Shown piece by piece: positions 11,401 through 23,735 of a stretch of DNA of 64,000 nucleotides. The notes under the pieces are model-generated. The model did no database searches and was not told where the DNA came from. It saw only the letters and a list, made by a program, of their open reading frames with translations. The translations under genes were made by a program, and so were the position numbers. This DNA is from Chiua virens. Lineage: Eukaryota > Basidiomycota > Agaricomycetes > Boletales > Boletaceae. Location of the stretch: assembly GCA_019787685.1 (NCBI GenBank), contig JAHNUO010000010.1:1798001-1862000 (forward strand), given 5' to 3'. Position 1 is the first letter of the stretch. Each line of letters starts with the position of its first letter.

Positions 11401-13289
11401 CCTTCCCTTACCAGTCGTACTAGGGCCGTAAGACGATCGAGAGATCCAGGACCGGGGAAAGCAACTCCGGCCGAGGTTGTCCTGCATGAACTCCGCGGAT
11501 GCCTGGAATCGAGTTCAATCGACATGCCTTGTCTTCCCTTGACGTCTGCGTTGGCTTGAACACGCTGAACGTTTTCTCGGGCCGACTGTGTACGGCACCT
11601 TTGTCGTCTTGCTCCCTGCTGGAATCTGCCTCGGCTGAAGGGAGGCATGCTTCGCTTTCGGGACCACTGTCGGTAACGAACCAGGTCGTGCCTTCTGGTT
11701 CGTGGACACCTCATGGGAGACCGACGGCCGTGTCCTGGCGGCCTTTCGCAGTAGGAACCATTACAGCTGTACGGCGTGCGGTTTGGTCGACAAGGGGGGA
11801 GTACACCGTTTCGTGTTCGTACTGTACACCATGAACGGTCTGCTTTCTATCCTTGTCTAAAGTGAAATTGATCCTCCTATGAACATACATTGTAGGCAGC
11901 GCATAAACGACATACGCAGGATATGCACGGCACATGCACGTCTCTGGAGGGGAGGTTCGCGTTGGTAATTTCATTCGTCGAAGTCGGCATTGTGATGAGA
12001 GGATGCGAGGAAAGACGTCAAAACATACCGACCTTTCGTAACTGGATGCAAAGTGTTTTATACCGATCGACAATGGTGGCTGACAGGTTGATTAGCATTG
12101 CGGTTGGTCATAATTGATTTCTGACAAACATATTCGCAACTGGCCTCGACTAGGCCCATACCTCGTCGCAGGAGGTATGATCATTCTTCCTCCGAAAGCT
12201 GCAGAGATGATGTATCGTTAACAGACTTAGAGTGAGGACTCCCTCCATGAGCGATAGGAACAACTAAATTGGTCAAGCCATCGCACAATGAACACTACAC
12301 TACATTTTGGCCGTAACAGCTACTAACAGAGATCTTCCAGGATGATGGCAATAGCCCAGCTTCATGGCCTGACGAAATTTATGTAGCACTGGCAACGACG
12401 AAGCAGCAGAATCAGTGAGTGATGCAGATAACAGCCACAAGAGTTGCAACCTGCAATACTGGAAATTCAAAATGATAATAGACAACATCAGACAGTGGCA
12501 AGGAATGTGCAACGTGTGCGTAATAAAAGCACTAGCACTGCGGACAAGATACGTTCAGCATGCAGCATCTATGTATGGTCACTCTCCAAGGGGTTTAGTT
12601 GATAGAGAGTTGTCGCTCCTTCCTCTTTGGCCTGATCACCCATCCTGTCATCTTGCTTCAGATAAGTAAGGATCATTGTTCTCTGTCGTGGATGGTGATG
12701 GTTTGCCTGGATTGCAGTCGAGTTGGCGGCATCAAACTATCCAATGATATCTGTCAATGGTGCAGCGTCAACATATTTCAAGCCATATTTTAGCTGATAC
12801 TAGTCGGCACTTGGTGATAGAAGCATATGGAATTGGATGTCCATCCATAGACCTACTTAATTATTGATTTCATCACTTCATTCACTCAGTTCCAGACACA
12901 CAAGAACGACACAGTCGGCGTCTGATGACCTCCAAACCGGATGATGGAGCATGCTGTCGCTTTGAACAAGTAAGGAATACAAGATAACACGTCGCAGCCA
13001 TATGTGCCGCCATACCTGTACCAATAATCAAGCTAATATATTTATGTTCATATAGCCGTACATGTCGAAGAAGGAAAAGGGGAAGTAGGATTATCGAGTA
13101 GAAGTCGATCTTTGGAGGGAGATCCTATTGTAGGATGTATGCCTGAATAACAGGATGGGCGTTTGGGAGAGCCACTGTATCGCCATGAGGCCGTGCCGCG
13201 CGTGTTAACTTCGTGGACTGTGACTTATAAGCTGTATACGGAGTGTTCGTGCACATTCCCTCCACCAGTCTTTTCAGCACGCACCTCGG
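8449..13289. repeat. Spacer of tandem unit 1
   Basis: About 4.8 kb that recurs at 18011-22766 and 45528-50143 with high identity and small indels. I could not identify a product. A 111-codon + ORF at 9587-9922 (WPFLQRGSWRYVRVWREMVV near its start) is preserved at 46687-47022 and is cut in unit 2 by a CGA-to-TGA change. From 10600 to 12080 long overlapping ORFs exist on both strands, which in GC-rich DNA is weak evidence of coding. A segment around 12300-12560 is inverted in unit 3. The last part, 12830-13289, is probably the promoter region of the WD40 gene. Confidence 0.7.
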
Positions 13290-14262
13290 ATGAATCGCTC
13301 GACCATCCCCCAGAACATCCTCGCGTCGAACAATGCCCCTCACCATTGTGACGACCACGGTCTGCCGCCGAATCGAGTAATCTCGACACATACGGGTATC
13401 GAGGTGCTCGCGTATTTTGGCGATGGAAGACGTGTTGTTACCGGCTGTAGTGACAGAACTGCGAAGGTATGGGAAATGGGAAATGGAGAACAAGAAGGGA
13501 CTTCGATGGTGCACGACACAACAGTTTTGGGAGTTGCAGTGACGAAGGACGACACGAAGATCATCACCACTAGCTGGAATAACATCAATGTGTGGGACGC
13601 GCAGTCGCACAAGCTGGTCAATCAATGGACTCATCCAGGGTACCTCAGTAAACTTGCTCTCTTTCCCGACGATCGACTCGTGGCAGTTACTGGGAGAACC
13701 GTGGGAATTTACACTCTGCAGAGGACACATGTTAACACCATCAACATCGTCGCCAGTTCGGTCTGCTTCTCTCCCGACGGCAGCAAACTGGCCTGTGGTG
13801 GTCTGCGAGATATCTCCTTGTATGACGTGATGACAGCCAAACTCATCCTTGGTCCACTGAATGGCCATCAAACTGTAGTCTGGCGTCTTTTGTGGTCACA
13901 CGATGGCGCCAGGATTTTCTCTAGCTCTGATGACAAGACGATTCGTTGCTGGGATTCAACCACAGGTGAACAGATCGGTCAAGACTGGGAAGGTCACACC
14001 GACTCGATATACTCCCTTTCCCTTTCCCCAGACGGATCCACACGCGCGAGTGCGTCAAAGGATAAAACTGTCCGCTTTTGGGACACAACTACTGGTTCTC
14101 CCATCGGATGTCTACAACATCCTGACACCGTGATGGCGGTTTCCTTCTCTCCCTTCGGTGAATCCGTGGTATCGGCAACATGGAATGGAAAGATATATGT
14201 GTGGCAGGTATGCTTCTCAAGTGTGCTTCAAATTTGTCTGGGTGTTCACTTCACTGCATAGG
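13290..14262 (+). CDS. WD40 repeat protein, unit 1
   Basis: Predicted beta-propeller protein of about six to seven WD40 blades, acting as a binding scaffold. It starts MNRSTIPQNIL at 13290. Blades contain DRTAKVWE, INVWDAQ, a weak blade around VGIYTLQ, ISLYDVM, DKTIRCWD, DKTVRFWD and GKIYVWQ. Typical SPDGS and GHTDS turns are present. The ORF is open for 323 codons. A likely intron starts at GTATGC after KIYVWQ (about 14208), so the real gene probably continues into the tail exons at 14265-15542. No NACHT or other effector domain is encoded upstream. It is near-identical to the copies in units 2 and 3 except at clustered surface positions. Confidence 0.85.
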
Positions 14263-15542
14263 CACCGCGTCGCATGCAAGCGCCTCCACCCTATGCACGC
14301 ATACATCCCGACCCCCAACTAGAGCTGGCTTTCGATTTCTCAGTTCTTCAATTTGCAAGTATCCACCACTTTGATTTCCTCTCGCTTCCTGCTCACATTC
14401 GTCAAGCCATATACAACATATGTCTGTTCCTCCTCGGGGCCCGGTATACCACCACTTTCTGGGGATTCGGATTCTGATAGTGTATCTGGGGAGAGTTCGA
14501 GTCCGAGCGTGGGTGAACAGCCGGATTTACAATCTATGCTCCCGGATCACTCACTCAGGCCCGAAGAACGCCAACGGATCTTTGAATCGCGGATGCGCGA
14601 ACTGGTTCGGATTATCGCCTGTCGTCTACAAATACCTACTAAGCCATTCACTATAGATGCATCTGGCATCTTCACATAGCCTACATCTTCCCCTCGATCT
14701 CATTCTTGCATATCTACCCAATGCTTCCGGGACCGAGCTGGCAAATATAGTCCAATCCTGTCAAACCCTGATGTAAGTACATTTTCCATGATCACTGCGT
14801 CGACTCTCTCGCGGATTGAGGTTGATCTCCTGCCTTCCGAGTATCCACATTCTGGTTCGATTCAAATCTTCTCTCTGCTACAGACATCCAGCACAAGTTG
14901 AGCCGTCTACCTCCGTGTTTCGTTCGTCATCAAGCAACAATCTTCGCAAGACACGCAAGATTGACAAAATCAAAAAACGATTCATCTCCATGCTTCGTGA
15001 GGGCATCTAATTCCGGGTCACAAACACTTTTTTGCAGATCGCTGACCAAAGGTATACGTGCAGGCGAAATTGGGTTCCAAGTTCCCGAGGATCGACTCCC
15101 ATGGTCTACTCTGGAAGAAAGGTTGCGCGAGCGCGGGTACACCATCCTCAACTGGCCAGAAGGAGTCATTCGTGAGAATGACAAGGGGGTGTATAGCCTG
15201 AGCGCCGAGGATGCGGCCAAGCTCTACCGCGCGCTCTTTTCAACCCAACCCCAAGGGCAGCTTCAGTTTGTTCATTGCATCGATGGTACGTGTCATCTCA
15301 GACGTAAACATTTCTGTCCAAAGTTCGCTCACATGTTTGGGGATTCTGCAGAAATCACGCAAGACGGTGAAGGAAGCATGTTACCGATCGTCACAGATGC
15401 GCCGTCGCACTCAGACGAAGCCAGTGATGCACGGCGGATAAACGGTCGTGCATGTGCCCCATCAGCACGCAAGCGGAAAGATCCGTTCAGATTGATGACG
15501 CCAGGAGCATACGGCAGACGCAAGAGACGCCATGTAAACTGA
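14263..15542 (+). CDS. Conserved tail of the WD40 gene, or separate gene, unit 1
   Basis: Spliced coding region downstream of the WD40 domain, with the same structure in all three units. In order: a Pro-rich stretch after the intron ending near 14263; an acidic Ser/Asp stretch (SGDSDSDSVSGESS near 14460); a charged helix (EERQRIFESRMREL); then MHLASSHSLHLPLDLILAYL from 14657. Next come an intron at GTAAGT (14773) and a basic segment NNLRKTRKIDKIKKRFI. After another intron comes a compact domain with EIGFQVPEDRLPWSTLEE and RGYTILNWPEGV. The last exon, after an intron near 15285-15350, ends in a basic KR-rich sequence with TGA at 15540-15542, possibly a nuclear signal. The family is unrecognised. 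Whether it is fused to the WD40 domain needs a transcript. Confidence 0.6.
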
Positions 15543-16120
15543 GGCAGTCATGTCGCACGTTTTCAGGGAAGACTCGCTTTCACGAAGCCTGGCGGTGGAC
15601 ATACGCCAAGTACAAAGATTTACTGTTCCATATCACGCACGCATCAATGTCTCTCACTGTTCAATATAGAGTATATGTCATACTAAGTACCGACATGCTA
15701 CTGTCGAGGACGCCGTGTCATAAATTTCCAACCACAAGGACACCTGCAGCTCTGTACTGAGTTATTTTTATGTGTGCTTAGTAGTAGGAAAAGTCGAACA
15801 TCGTACACTGCAACGGCCACGATCAACAGTCGACATGCGAGCTTGTACACGGCGCCAGTTCATGACATGGAACCGACCGTATTGGACCAGGACGACGTCG
15901 CGTACCCGGTGAAACGATTCAAAACATTTATATCTTCTGCCACGCGATTTCTCATGGAGAGAGCGTTAATGCTAGTGGCATGTCCCCGCTTTCCTTAACA
16001 CTCGTATTTGGGTAGTTAGTGGTATTACATAATAGGAAAAGTTTACGGTCAATGCCGACTCACGATCAACTTGGAGCCTAACTTCAGCTGGTCCATACAG
16101 CTCGCACACGCCAGCTTGAC
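15543..16120 (+). pseudogene. Extra UTP20 first exon and intergenic sequence
   Basis: Between the WD40-tail gene and the UTP20 fragment lies a second version of the UTP20 first exon at about 15867-15960. It begins MEPTVLDQDDVAYPVKRF and is followed by intron-like sequence. The exon at 16121 (MESTVLDQDDVVHRVKRFK) is its near-copy. The same doublet occurs in unit 3 (52737 and 52994). The remainder of this stretch shows no gene. Confidence 0.5.
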
Positions 16121-17581
16121 ATGGAATCAACTGTGTTAGATCAAGACGACGTCGTGCACCGGGTAAAACGATTTAAAGTGAGTCCAAGTCACTTATATCT
16201 TCTGTCGTGCGATTTCTCATCGAGAAACCGTCAGCATCAATCCTACGCAGAATCTCTAAAAGACGTCCACCTACCATCCGCGCTTGATCTCACAAAATTT
16301 GACAATGACATAGCGGTATGTCCCCATTTTGTTTCGCGCTCTTTTTGATGCTCATGTTTGGGTGGTGGTTAGGATAACGAGTCCCACTTTTATGCGTCTC
16401 TTCAGCAATGGCGACAACTCAATCTGTCTCCCTCGTTCATCAAATTCGCCAATGAAGCTGACCCGCTTTCCCTTTCTATGCCTTTGCTTTTGCATAATTG
16501 GAGGAACATCGTCGCATTGTGGATTACCGCAGTGGACGCCGCTGACGATGAAGGGTTGCACGCTCTTCTCGAGTATGGAATTGGAATCTCTGCTCTTTCA
16601 TATTTTTATCGCTCACTTCTACCTTGGCCATCTACAGAAGGTCGCACATGACCTCCGTACGACACTATTGCCCGTCTATGCCAACCTGTTAGCCAAACCA
16701 TGGCTCCTCGATTACCTTGCCGCCGCCGCCACCACCCGCCGCCACTGCTGCCGAAGCGCTCTCATCCCTGGCAAAACGATGCAGAGATTCTATTTGAGCA
16801 TGCTTCTTTGACGAGTTGCAGGAAATTACCAGAGTGACGGAGGCTTGTAGACTTCCCGAATGGCTATCCGAGAACGTAGAGCAAGGGGTGAATGAAGACC
16901 CCTGGGAAGACGAACGAACATGGAGAGATGGTGCTGCTCATAAGATCAGGAGTGCGATATCGAGTTGGCTTGACCGAGAACATGATCGGAAAGGCATCAT
17001 CCTTGTAGGTGTCCGTCTTTTTGGCTCTGCAAGGGATATTTACTGTCGTTTTCCTTTCGCTAGGATCAAAAGTCCTCTGATCGCTTCGATCTTGTTTCGT
17101 TCGAGACACAGTTGCTATCGATGATGGGACAATGTGCATCGCTTGTTGAGAAACACAATCGCGAACTCGTTCCATTCTACCTGTCGATAGCGGTCAGTGA
17201 TAACACAATTTCGAATCTACCCCGCTATAAAATCAACGCCTGGCTCACATGTTCAGCAAGTTCACCAACCCCAAGGCACTCCATTCAACGGAAACGCTCT
17301 TTGAGCTCTATTGTTCCCTCTTATCCCACCCTGATCGTGCACTGCAAACGGCAGCCCTCAACTGCGTCTTCACATACAAGTCTCCTAACCTTGTAAGACA
17401 TGAAGAAACGCTTCGACGTTTCCTGGACGATACGCTATGGCGAGACGAACTCGTGCATCTTGACTTGTCTTCAATGGACATCACAGATCGGCCGATGTTT
17501 GTGGACATAACGATTCGTTTGCTCTTTGGCATCATGCTTGAGAAGAAGGGTCGTACAAGAGGAGGGCATAGAAGGGCCTCA
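16121..17581 (+). pseudogene. UTP20 fragment, unit 1
   Basis: Truncated and internally deleted copy of the gene at 52994. Exons 1 to 3 are present (MESTVLDQDDVVHRVKRFK; HQSYAESLKDVHLP; the SHFYASLQQWRQLNLS block). After LLAK near 16695 about 1.9 kb of the full gene is missing. A short GCC/GCCACC-rich filler joins to the exon starting PAAEALSS. Reading frames are then disrupted. The copy ends abruptly after RRAS at about 17581, where acyltransferase sequence begins. It lacks the whole C-terminal half, so it cannot make a working UTP20. Confidence 0.85.
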
Positions 17582-18010
17582 GCCTATCTTTGCACAGCTG
17601 CCTCTCTGGAACTGTTCCGAAAGCCAGCGCTGATACAGGCCTTCCATGGACATGCGACTTCCAGGACCTCGGTGTGGTAGAGCACAGAACACTGACACGA
17701 CAGGGGCACATCAGTGTTGACCAAATATATTTTACACCGCGTGCAACCACGATCCTGTTAGTGATCGATGTAGCATGTTCCTTTTTTGTGCCGTGCCATC
17801 TAATTCTTCTTCCTTCGTCTCACAAGTCTGTTCTATCGTGGATGGTGCATAGGCCCAAGTTGAGGTTAGTGATTTGAATGGACTGTTTCACGTGGTTCTC
17901 ATCTGTCGTGATGTCAGGGTGCTGCTGCCTGGGGAGATGAATTTTTGAAATCGATGTTGCAGGAAACGATGAGGATTGGGTTGCTCATTCTGACCGATGC
18001 CAAATTGTGA
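17582..18010 (+). pseudogene. Acyltransferase 3' fragment, unit 2
   Basis: Starts in the middle of the exon that reads PIFAQLPLPGT in copies A and C and runs to the family stop at 18008-18010. A two-base deletion in the run of CT near 17608 shifts the frame. There is no 5' part, promoter or HXXXD motif. It marks the tandem-duplication junction and shares private changes with the fragment at 43874 (CCGAAAGCCAGCGCTGAT instead of CCGCAAGCCACCGATGAT). Confidence 0.85.
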
Positions 18011-21000
18011 CCTAGTAGTCTCGCGTATACTGCATGTCGGATAGACTGTCATATTGATCCATTTCGGCGAAGAGGGAAATAAACGAGATCATCACGAAGG
18101 ACACAAGTAAGGAATGTATCAACTGCCGTGGATATCATGAGTTATTTCAGGAGTGCAAGGTACCGAGGCAGTGTAACAGTATGATGGCGAACAAACTGCG
18201 CCATCTCTTGTGTGGGCGCTCGGCGCCATACGCCGCGTGCGTCATCATTCTGAATAGTTCGTTCAACTTTCGTGCTGATGGGGTACATGGACAATCGTTA
18301 GTGGCATGTCATCATTTTGATGAATAGCCTATGATATATTGGCGATCGATACAATGCGAGGTACTACTGTCAGCGGATACACTGTTCAGACACTATACTG
18401 CTAATGGAAAAGAAAGCGCGCCAGAGGGGCTGCGGGTATTAAGGAAACCATGTGATCAAGACTGAGCTAAATTGAAACCGAATCCAAGAAGAAAACGTAC
18501 TGAAAATTCGAACCACTGGTGCATGAAGAACGAAAAAACGTGAATTAAGCTGGTCGTGAAGATGACGACTGGAAAGGAGGAAGACCAGAAGACCTTCCGT
18601 GCGATGCTTCACTTCGTCGTCAAGCCTTGAGGTCAAGCGAAGGAGCGTCCGTCCTGAAACTCAACTCGAAGCAAACCGAAGCCGAGTCCACGTCACGTCC
18701 AAATCGCCTATCCAAGTCCCAACCAACAACTTGAACTTGAAGCCCGCGATGACCGCGAAGGGCTGACCACCACACCTCGAATGCGTACCAACTTGCCTAA
18801 CGTAACCTTGAAATCTCGCACTCCAAAAGGAAAGGTCGTAACCTTGCAAGGCAGCTTCGACTTGCGTGCCCATAGTCGTCTCGGATAAACTTGCATCATT
18901 TTCTTGTCATCGACCTCGTCCACCTTGATGGCGAGTCTCCAACTCCTGGATGCGATCGGCCTCGTGCACGACCATAGCCATATCGGACTCGCGCAAACAC
19001 GTCCCGAGTCTCCGTTATGGTTGTTGTACCGTCTGCACCGGACTTCGTCGCAGAGTAAGAGCGGACTCACAGCCGGCGAGAGAACATTTGTCAGCCACTA
19101 GAAAGCGGGTGGAGGTGATGGCGGGCGGATGTGGATGTTTAGGCTCAGTGGTTTCTGTCTGGTCTATGAGGTACTTTGGCGACTGCGAAAGGTGACGAGG
19201 TGAGGACAATCAATGCGTGGCCTTTTCTTCAGAGAGGATCTTGGAGGTATGTACGAGTCTGGCGTGAGATGGTGGTGACTTTGTCAGAGGTCAAAGGAAC
19301 GAAGTGTGATTGGGAGCTGGAAAAGATGACACTCGACGATTTGATGACGTTGAGCGACGGTAAAGGAAAAGTGGCGGGGGGACCTCGGAAGGATAAGTTC
19401 AGTTGGGTCGGTAGAATGTGGAGAATATTCAATGGGGTACGTAAAATGGATCGGCGTGGTAAAACTGGTTGATTGGGCATAAATAAGATCGTCGAAGCTG
19501 AGCATGACTAACGCGTCAGTTGAGTCAAATATGGTTGGATGATGGATCTCACCATTAAGCTGGAAGGTCGACAGAAGATGAGAGAACCGTCGACGAGAGG
19601 AGCCAGCAACGACAGGTCGGCTCCCTTAATCAAGGAAACGTTGGAAGTCGTACATGTCGAGGTGTGATCAACGTAACATCGCAGAGGGCCTTGATTAGGA
19701 ACGAGATGAGATGCTAGGACTGGTGGCAGACCTGAGTCGTTTGTAAAGTAACTCTTGGGTCGGTAACGATGTCGAGGGCGAAGGAACAGTCGCCTCTGAG
19801 CCTCTATTGGTTTCAGGAACTTGACTGCGGACGGAGACCTAGCAGAGAAGTACATAGAAGCCATGGAGTAGGGTAAAGAAAAGAAAGTGAAGAAAATGAA
19901 ATGCGCCTCCACCAAACCTCGACACCTCACCACGCTACTCACCTACGTTCTTCTGCCCCGGTTCCCAATGCGTGGACATGGCCTGGGAGTATGTGAACTG
20001 GACATCCCGAGTGTCGTGGTGATCACCTTCGCAGAGCGAGAACTAAAATGTAGGCAGAGATCACCACCACCCTGCCATCTCCATGTTCTCCTTCCGTGGT
20101 GGGTCCTTGTCTTGCCTAACGCCCTTGTCCGGCTTGGGAACAAACTTGAACTACCTGTGGATCCTGCAGTACGTCGCTACCCGTGGCCTGGAGGTTGACT
20201 GCCTCAATCCTAGACTGCGAGCGACGTCGTGAAGGCGAAAGGAATGTCTGAGCTGTCCAGATGGCGCGGTTGACTACCGTTCGAGCTCTATTTCGACTGT
20301 TCGAAGCCTCAGCGGACGACATCTGACGTTGGTCCGTCATCCCAAGTCTGGCCATCATCAAGGTTGTACCGGTCTCCGAGGGCGAGATGATCGATGCTGG
20401 ACATACCATGGACCCGATGAATGGAGCTATCGTCGAGCTGCTGCAATCCCTGATCGCCTCTGACCTGGTTGCGCAAGTCGGCCATCACGATTCGACGATC
20501 GTCGAGAAGAACAAAGGTGCGTGGGAATCGTTGGGCATTCCTCCGACATCGTCAATGTCAGTGTCGCAGCCAACCTTTGCCTCTTTGTCATGCTTTGACT
20601 CGTCACCAGTGCTGTAGGGGTTCCCGTCGCCGCAGATCGTCGCTGGCATATCGTCTCCCCGGCCTTTGGTTCATCGCCAACAGTACTAGTAGAGGGGATC
20701 TCGTCGCTGCAGCCTGCTCTCATTTCGCTTGACATCGCTACCGACAACGATCGTCCACATCTGGGATGGAAAGGACGACAAATCAGGGGATGACGGTGGG
20801 GACCAGTCTGCCAGTGGGGCGAGGTACATGTTCGTCGGTGACACCAGACGACATTCGCCGCTAGTGCCTGAGACCTGGGTGCGTTGAACAGTTTTAGCCT
20901 CATGGATTTTGGTGGATGTCTTGCAGTTAATCCCCTGGTTGCGGCCCCCAGTGGTGGTAACTGTGACAGCAGCGTCTGACCTTCCCTTACCAGTCGTACT

Positions 21001-22766
21001 AGGGCCGTAAGACGATCGAGAGATCCAGGACCGGGGAAAGCAACTCCGCCGAGGTTGTCCTGCATGAACTCCGCGGATGCCTGGAATCGAGTTCAATCGA
21101 CATGCCTTGTCTTCCCTTGACGTCTGCGTTGGCTTGAACACGCTGAACGTTTTCTCGGGCCGACTGTGTACGGCACCTTCGTTGTCATGCTTCGCTTTCG
21201 GGACCACTGTCGGTAACGAACCAGGTCGTGCCTTCTGGTTCGTGGACACCTCATGGGAGACCGACGGCCGTGTCCTGGCGGCCTTTCGCAGTAGGAACCA
21301 TTGCAGCTGTACGGCGTGCAGTTTGGTCGACAAGGGGGGGGAGTACACCGTTTCATGTTCGTACTGTACACCATGAACGGTCTGCTTTCTATCCTTGTCT
21401 AAAGTGAAATTGGTCCTCCTATGAACATACATTGTAGGCAGCGCATAAACGACATATGCAGGATATGCACGGCACATGCACGTCTCTGGAGGGGAGGTTC
21501 GCGTTGGTAATTTCATTCGTCGAAGTCGGCATTGTGATGAGAGGATGCGAGGAAAGACGTCAAAACATACCGACCTTTCGTAACTGGATGCAAAGTGTTT
21601 TATACCGACTGACAATGGTGGCTGACAGGTTGATTAGCATTGCGGTTGGCCATAATTGATTTCTGACAAACATATTCGCAACTGGCCTCGACTAGGCCCA
21701 TACCTCGTCGCAGGAGGTATGATCATTCTTCCTCCGAAAGCTGCAGAGATGATGTATCGTTAACAGACTTAGAGTGAGGACTCCCTCCATGAGCGATAGG
21801 AACAATTAAATTGGTCAAGCCATCGCACAATGAACACTACACTACATTTTGGCCGTAACAGCTACTAACAGAGATCTTCCAGGATGATGGCAATAGCCCA
21901 GCTCCATGGCCTGACGAAATTTATGTAGCACTGGCAACGACGAAGCAGCAGAATCAGTGAGTGATGCGGATAACAGCCACAAGAGTTGCAACCTGCAATA
22001 CTGGAAATTCAAAATGATAATAGACAACATCGGACAATGGCAAGGAATGTGCAACGTGTGCGTAATAAAAACACTAGCGCTGCGGACAAGATACGTCGTG
22101 TCGCTCAGCATGCAGCGTCTACGGTCACTCTCCAAGGGGTTTAGGAGGTGATAGAGAGTTGTTGCTCCTTCCTCTTCGGCCTGATCACCCATCCTGTCAT
22201 CTTGCTCCAGATAAGTAAGGATCGTTGTTCTCTGTCGTGGATGGTGATGGTTTGCCTGGATTGCAGTCGAGTTGGCGGCATCGAACTATCCAATGATATC
22301 TGTCAATGGTGCAGCGTCAACATATTTCAAGCCATATTTTAGCTGATACTAGTCGGCACTTGGTGATAGAAGCGTATGGAATTGGATGTCCATCCATAGA
22401 CCTACTTAATTATTGATTTCATCACTTCACTCACTCAGTTCCAGACGCACAAGAACGACACAGTCGGCGTCTGATGACCTCCAAATCGGATGATGGAGCA
22501 TGCTGTCGCTTTGAACAAGTAAGGAATACAAGATAACACGTCGCAGCCATATGTGCCACCATACCTGTAATCGAGTAGAAGTCGATCTTTGGAGGGAGAT
22601 CCCATTGTAGGACGTATGCCTGAATAACAGGATGGGCGCTTGGGAGAGCCACTGTATCGCCATGAGGCCGTGCCGCGCGTGTTAACTTCGTGGACTGTGA
22701 CTTATAAGCTGTATATGGAGTGTTCGTGCACATTCCCTCCACCAGTCTTTTCAGCACGCACCTCGG
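18011..22766. repeat. Spacer of tandem unit 2
   Basis: Second copy of the spacer described at 8449-13289. It is collinear with unit 1. A CGA-to-TGA change at about 19470 shortens the + ORF that is 111 codons in units 1 and 3. A - strand ORF of 309 codons (20686-21615) is open here but broken in the other copies, and it overlaps another long - ORF in a different frame. I do not annotate it as a gene. Confidence 0.7.
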
Positions 22767-23735
22767 ATGAATCGCTCGACCATCCCCCAGAACATCCTCA
22801 CGTCGAATAATGCCCCTCACCACCGCGACGACCACGGTTTGTCGCCGAATCGAGTAATCTCGACACATACGGGTATCGAGGTCTTCGCGTGTTTTGGGGA
22901 TGGAAGACGTGTTGTCATTGGCTCTCGTGACAGAACTACAAAGGTATGGGATGTGGGAAATGGAGAACAAGAAGGGGCTTCAATGGTGCACGACGTAGCA
23001 GTTTCGGGAGTTGCAGTGACGAAGGACGACACGAAGATCATCACCATCGGCTGGAATAACATCAAAGTGCGGGACGCGCAGTCACACAAGCTGGTCAACC
23101 AATGGACTCATCCAGGCCTCGGCAAACTTGCTCTCTCTCCCGACGATCGACTCGTGACAATTACTGGGAGAACCGTGGGAATTTACACTCTGCAGGGGAC
23201 ATGGGTCAACACCATCAACATCGTCGCCAGCTCGGTCTGCTTCTCTCCCGACGGCAGCAAACTGGCCTGTGGCAGATGGCGAGAGATCTCCGTGTATGAC
23301 GTGACGACAGGCAAACTCATCCTCGGTCCACTGAATGGCCATCAATTTCAAATCTCAAGTATTTTGTGGTCACACGATGGCGCCAGGATTTTCTCTGGCT
23401 CTGCTGACAAGATGATTCTTTGTTGGGATTCAACCACAGGTGAACAGATCGGTCAAGAATGGGAAGGTCACACCGACTTCATATACTCCCTTTCCCTTTC
23501 TCCAGACGGATCCACACTCGCGAGTGCATCAAAGGATAAAACTGTCCGCTTTTGGGACACAACTACTGGTTCTCCCATCGGATGTTTACAACATCCTGAC
23601 TTCGTATCGGCGGTTTCCTTCTCTCCCTTCGGTGAATCCGTGGTATCGGCAACACTGAATGGAAAGATATATGTGTGGCAGGTACGCTCGTCGACCGTGC
23701 TTCAAATTTGTCTGGGTGTTCACTTCACTGTATAG
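22767..23735 (+). CDS. WD40 repeat protein, unit 2
   Basis: Open paralogue of the unit-1 WD40 gene. It starts MNRSTIPQNIL and has the same blade order (DRTTKVWD, IKVRDAQ, ISVYDVT, DKMILCWD, DKTVRFWD, GKIYVWQ). A three-base difference shortens HPGYLSKLAL to HPGLGKLAL. The frame is kept for 322 codons. The spliced gene probably continues past GTACGC at about 23683 into the tail. Most amino-acid differences from units 1 and 3 fall next to the GH/HP turns and before the DK turn of each blade. Confidence 0.85.
   Translation: MNRSTIPQNILTSNNAPHHRDDHGLSPNRVISTHTGIEVFACFGDGRRVVIGSRDRTTKVWDVGNGEQEGASMVHDVAVSGVAVTKDDTKIITIGWNNIKVRDAQSHKLVNQWTHPGLGKLALSPDDRLVTITGRTVGIYTLQGTWVNTINIVASSVCFSPDGSKLACGRWREISVYDVTTGKLILGPLNGHQFQISSILWSHDGARIFSGSADKMILCWDSTTGEQIGQEWEGHTDFIYSLSLSPDGSTLASASKDKTVRFWDTTTGSPIGCLQHPDFVSAVSFSPFGESVVSATLNGKIYVWQVRSSTVLQICLGVHFTV

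Noticed and set aside
20686..21615. 309-codon open frame on the - strand in spacer 2
   Set aside because: It overlaps another long - frame (20427-21065), is broken in the two sister spacers and has low-complexity S/T/R/P composition. It looks like a GC-driven open frame rather than a gene.
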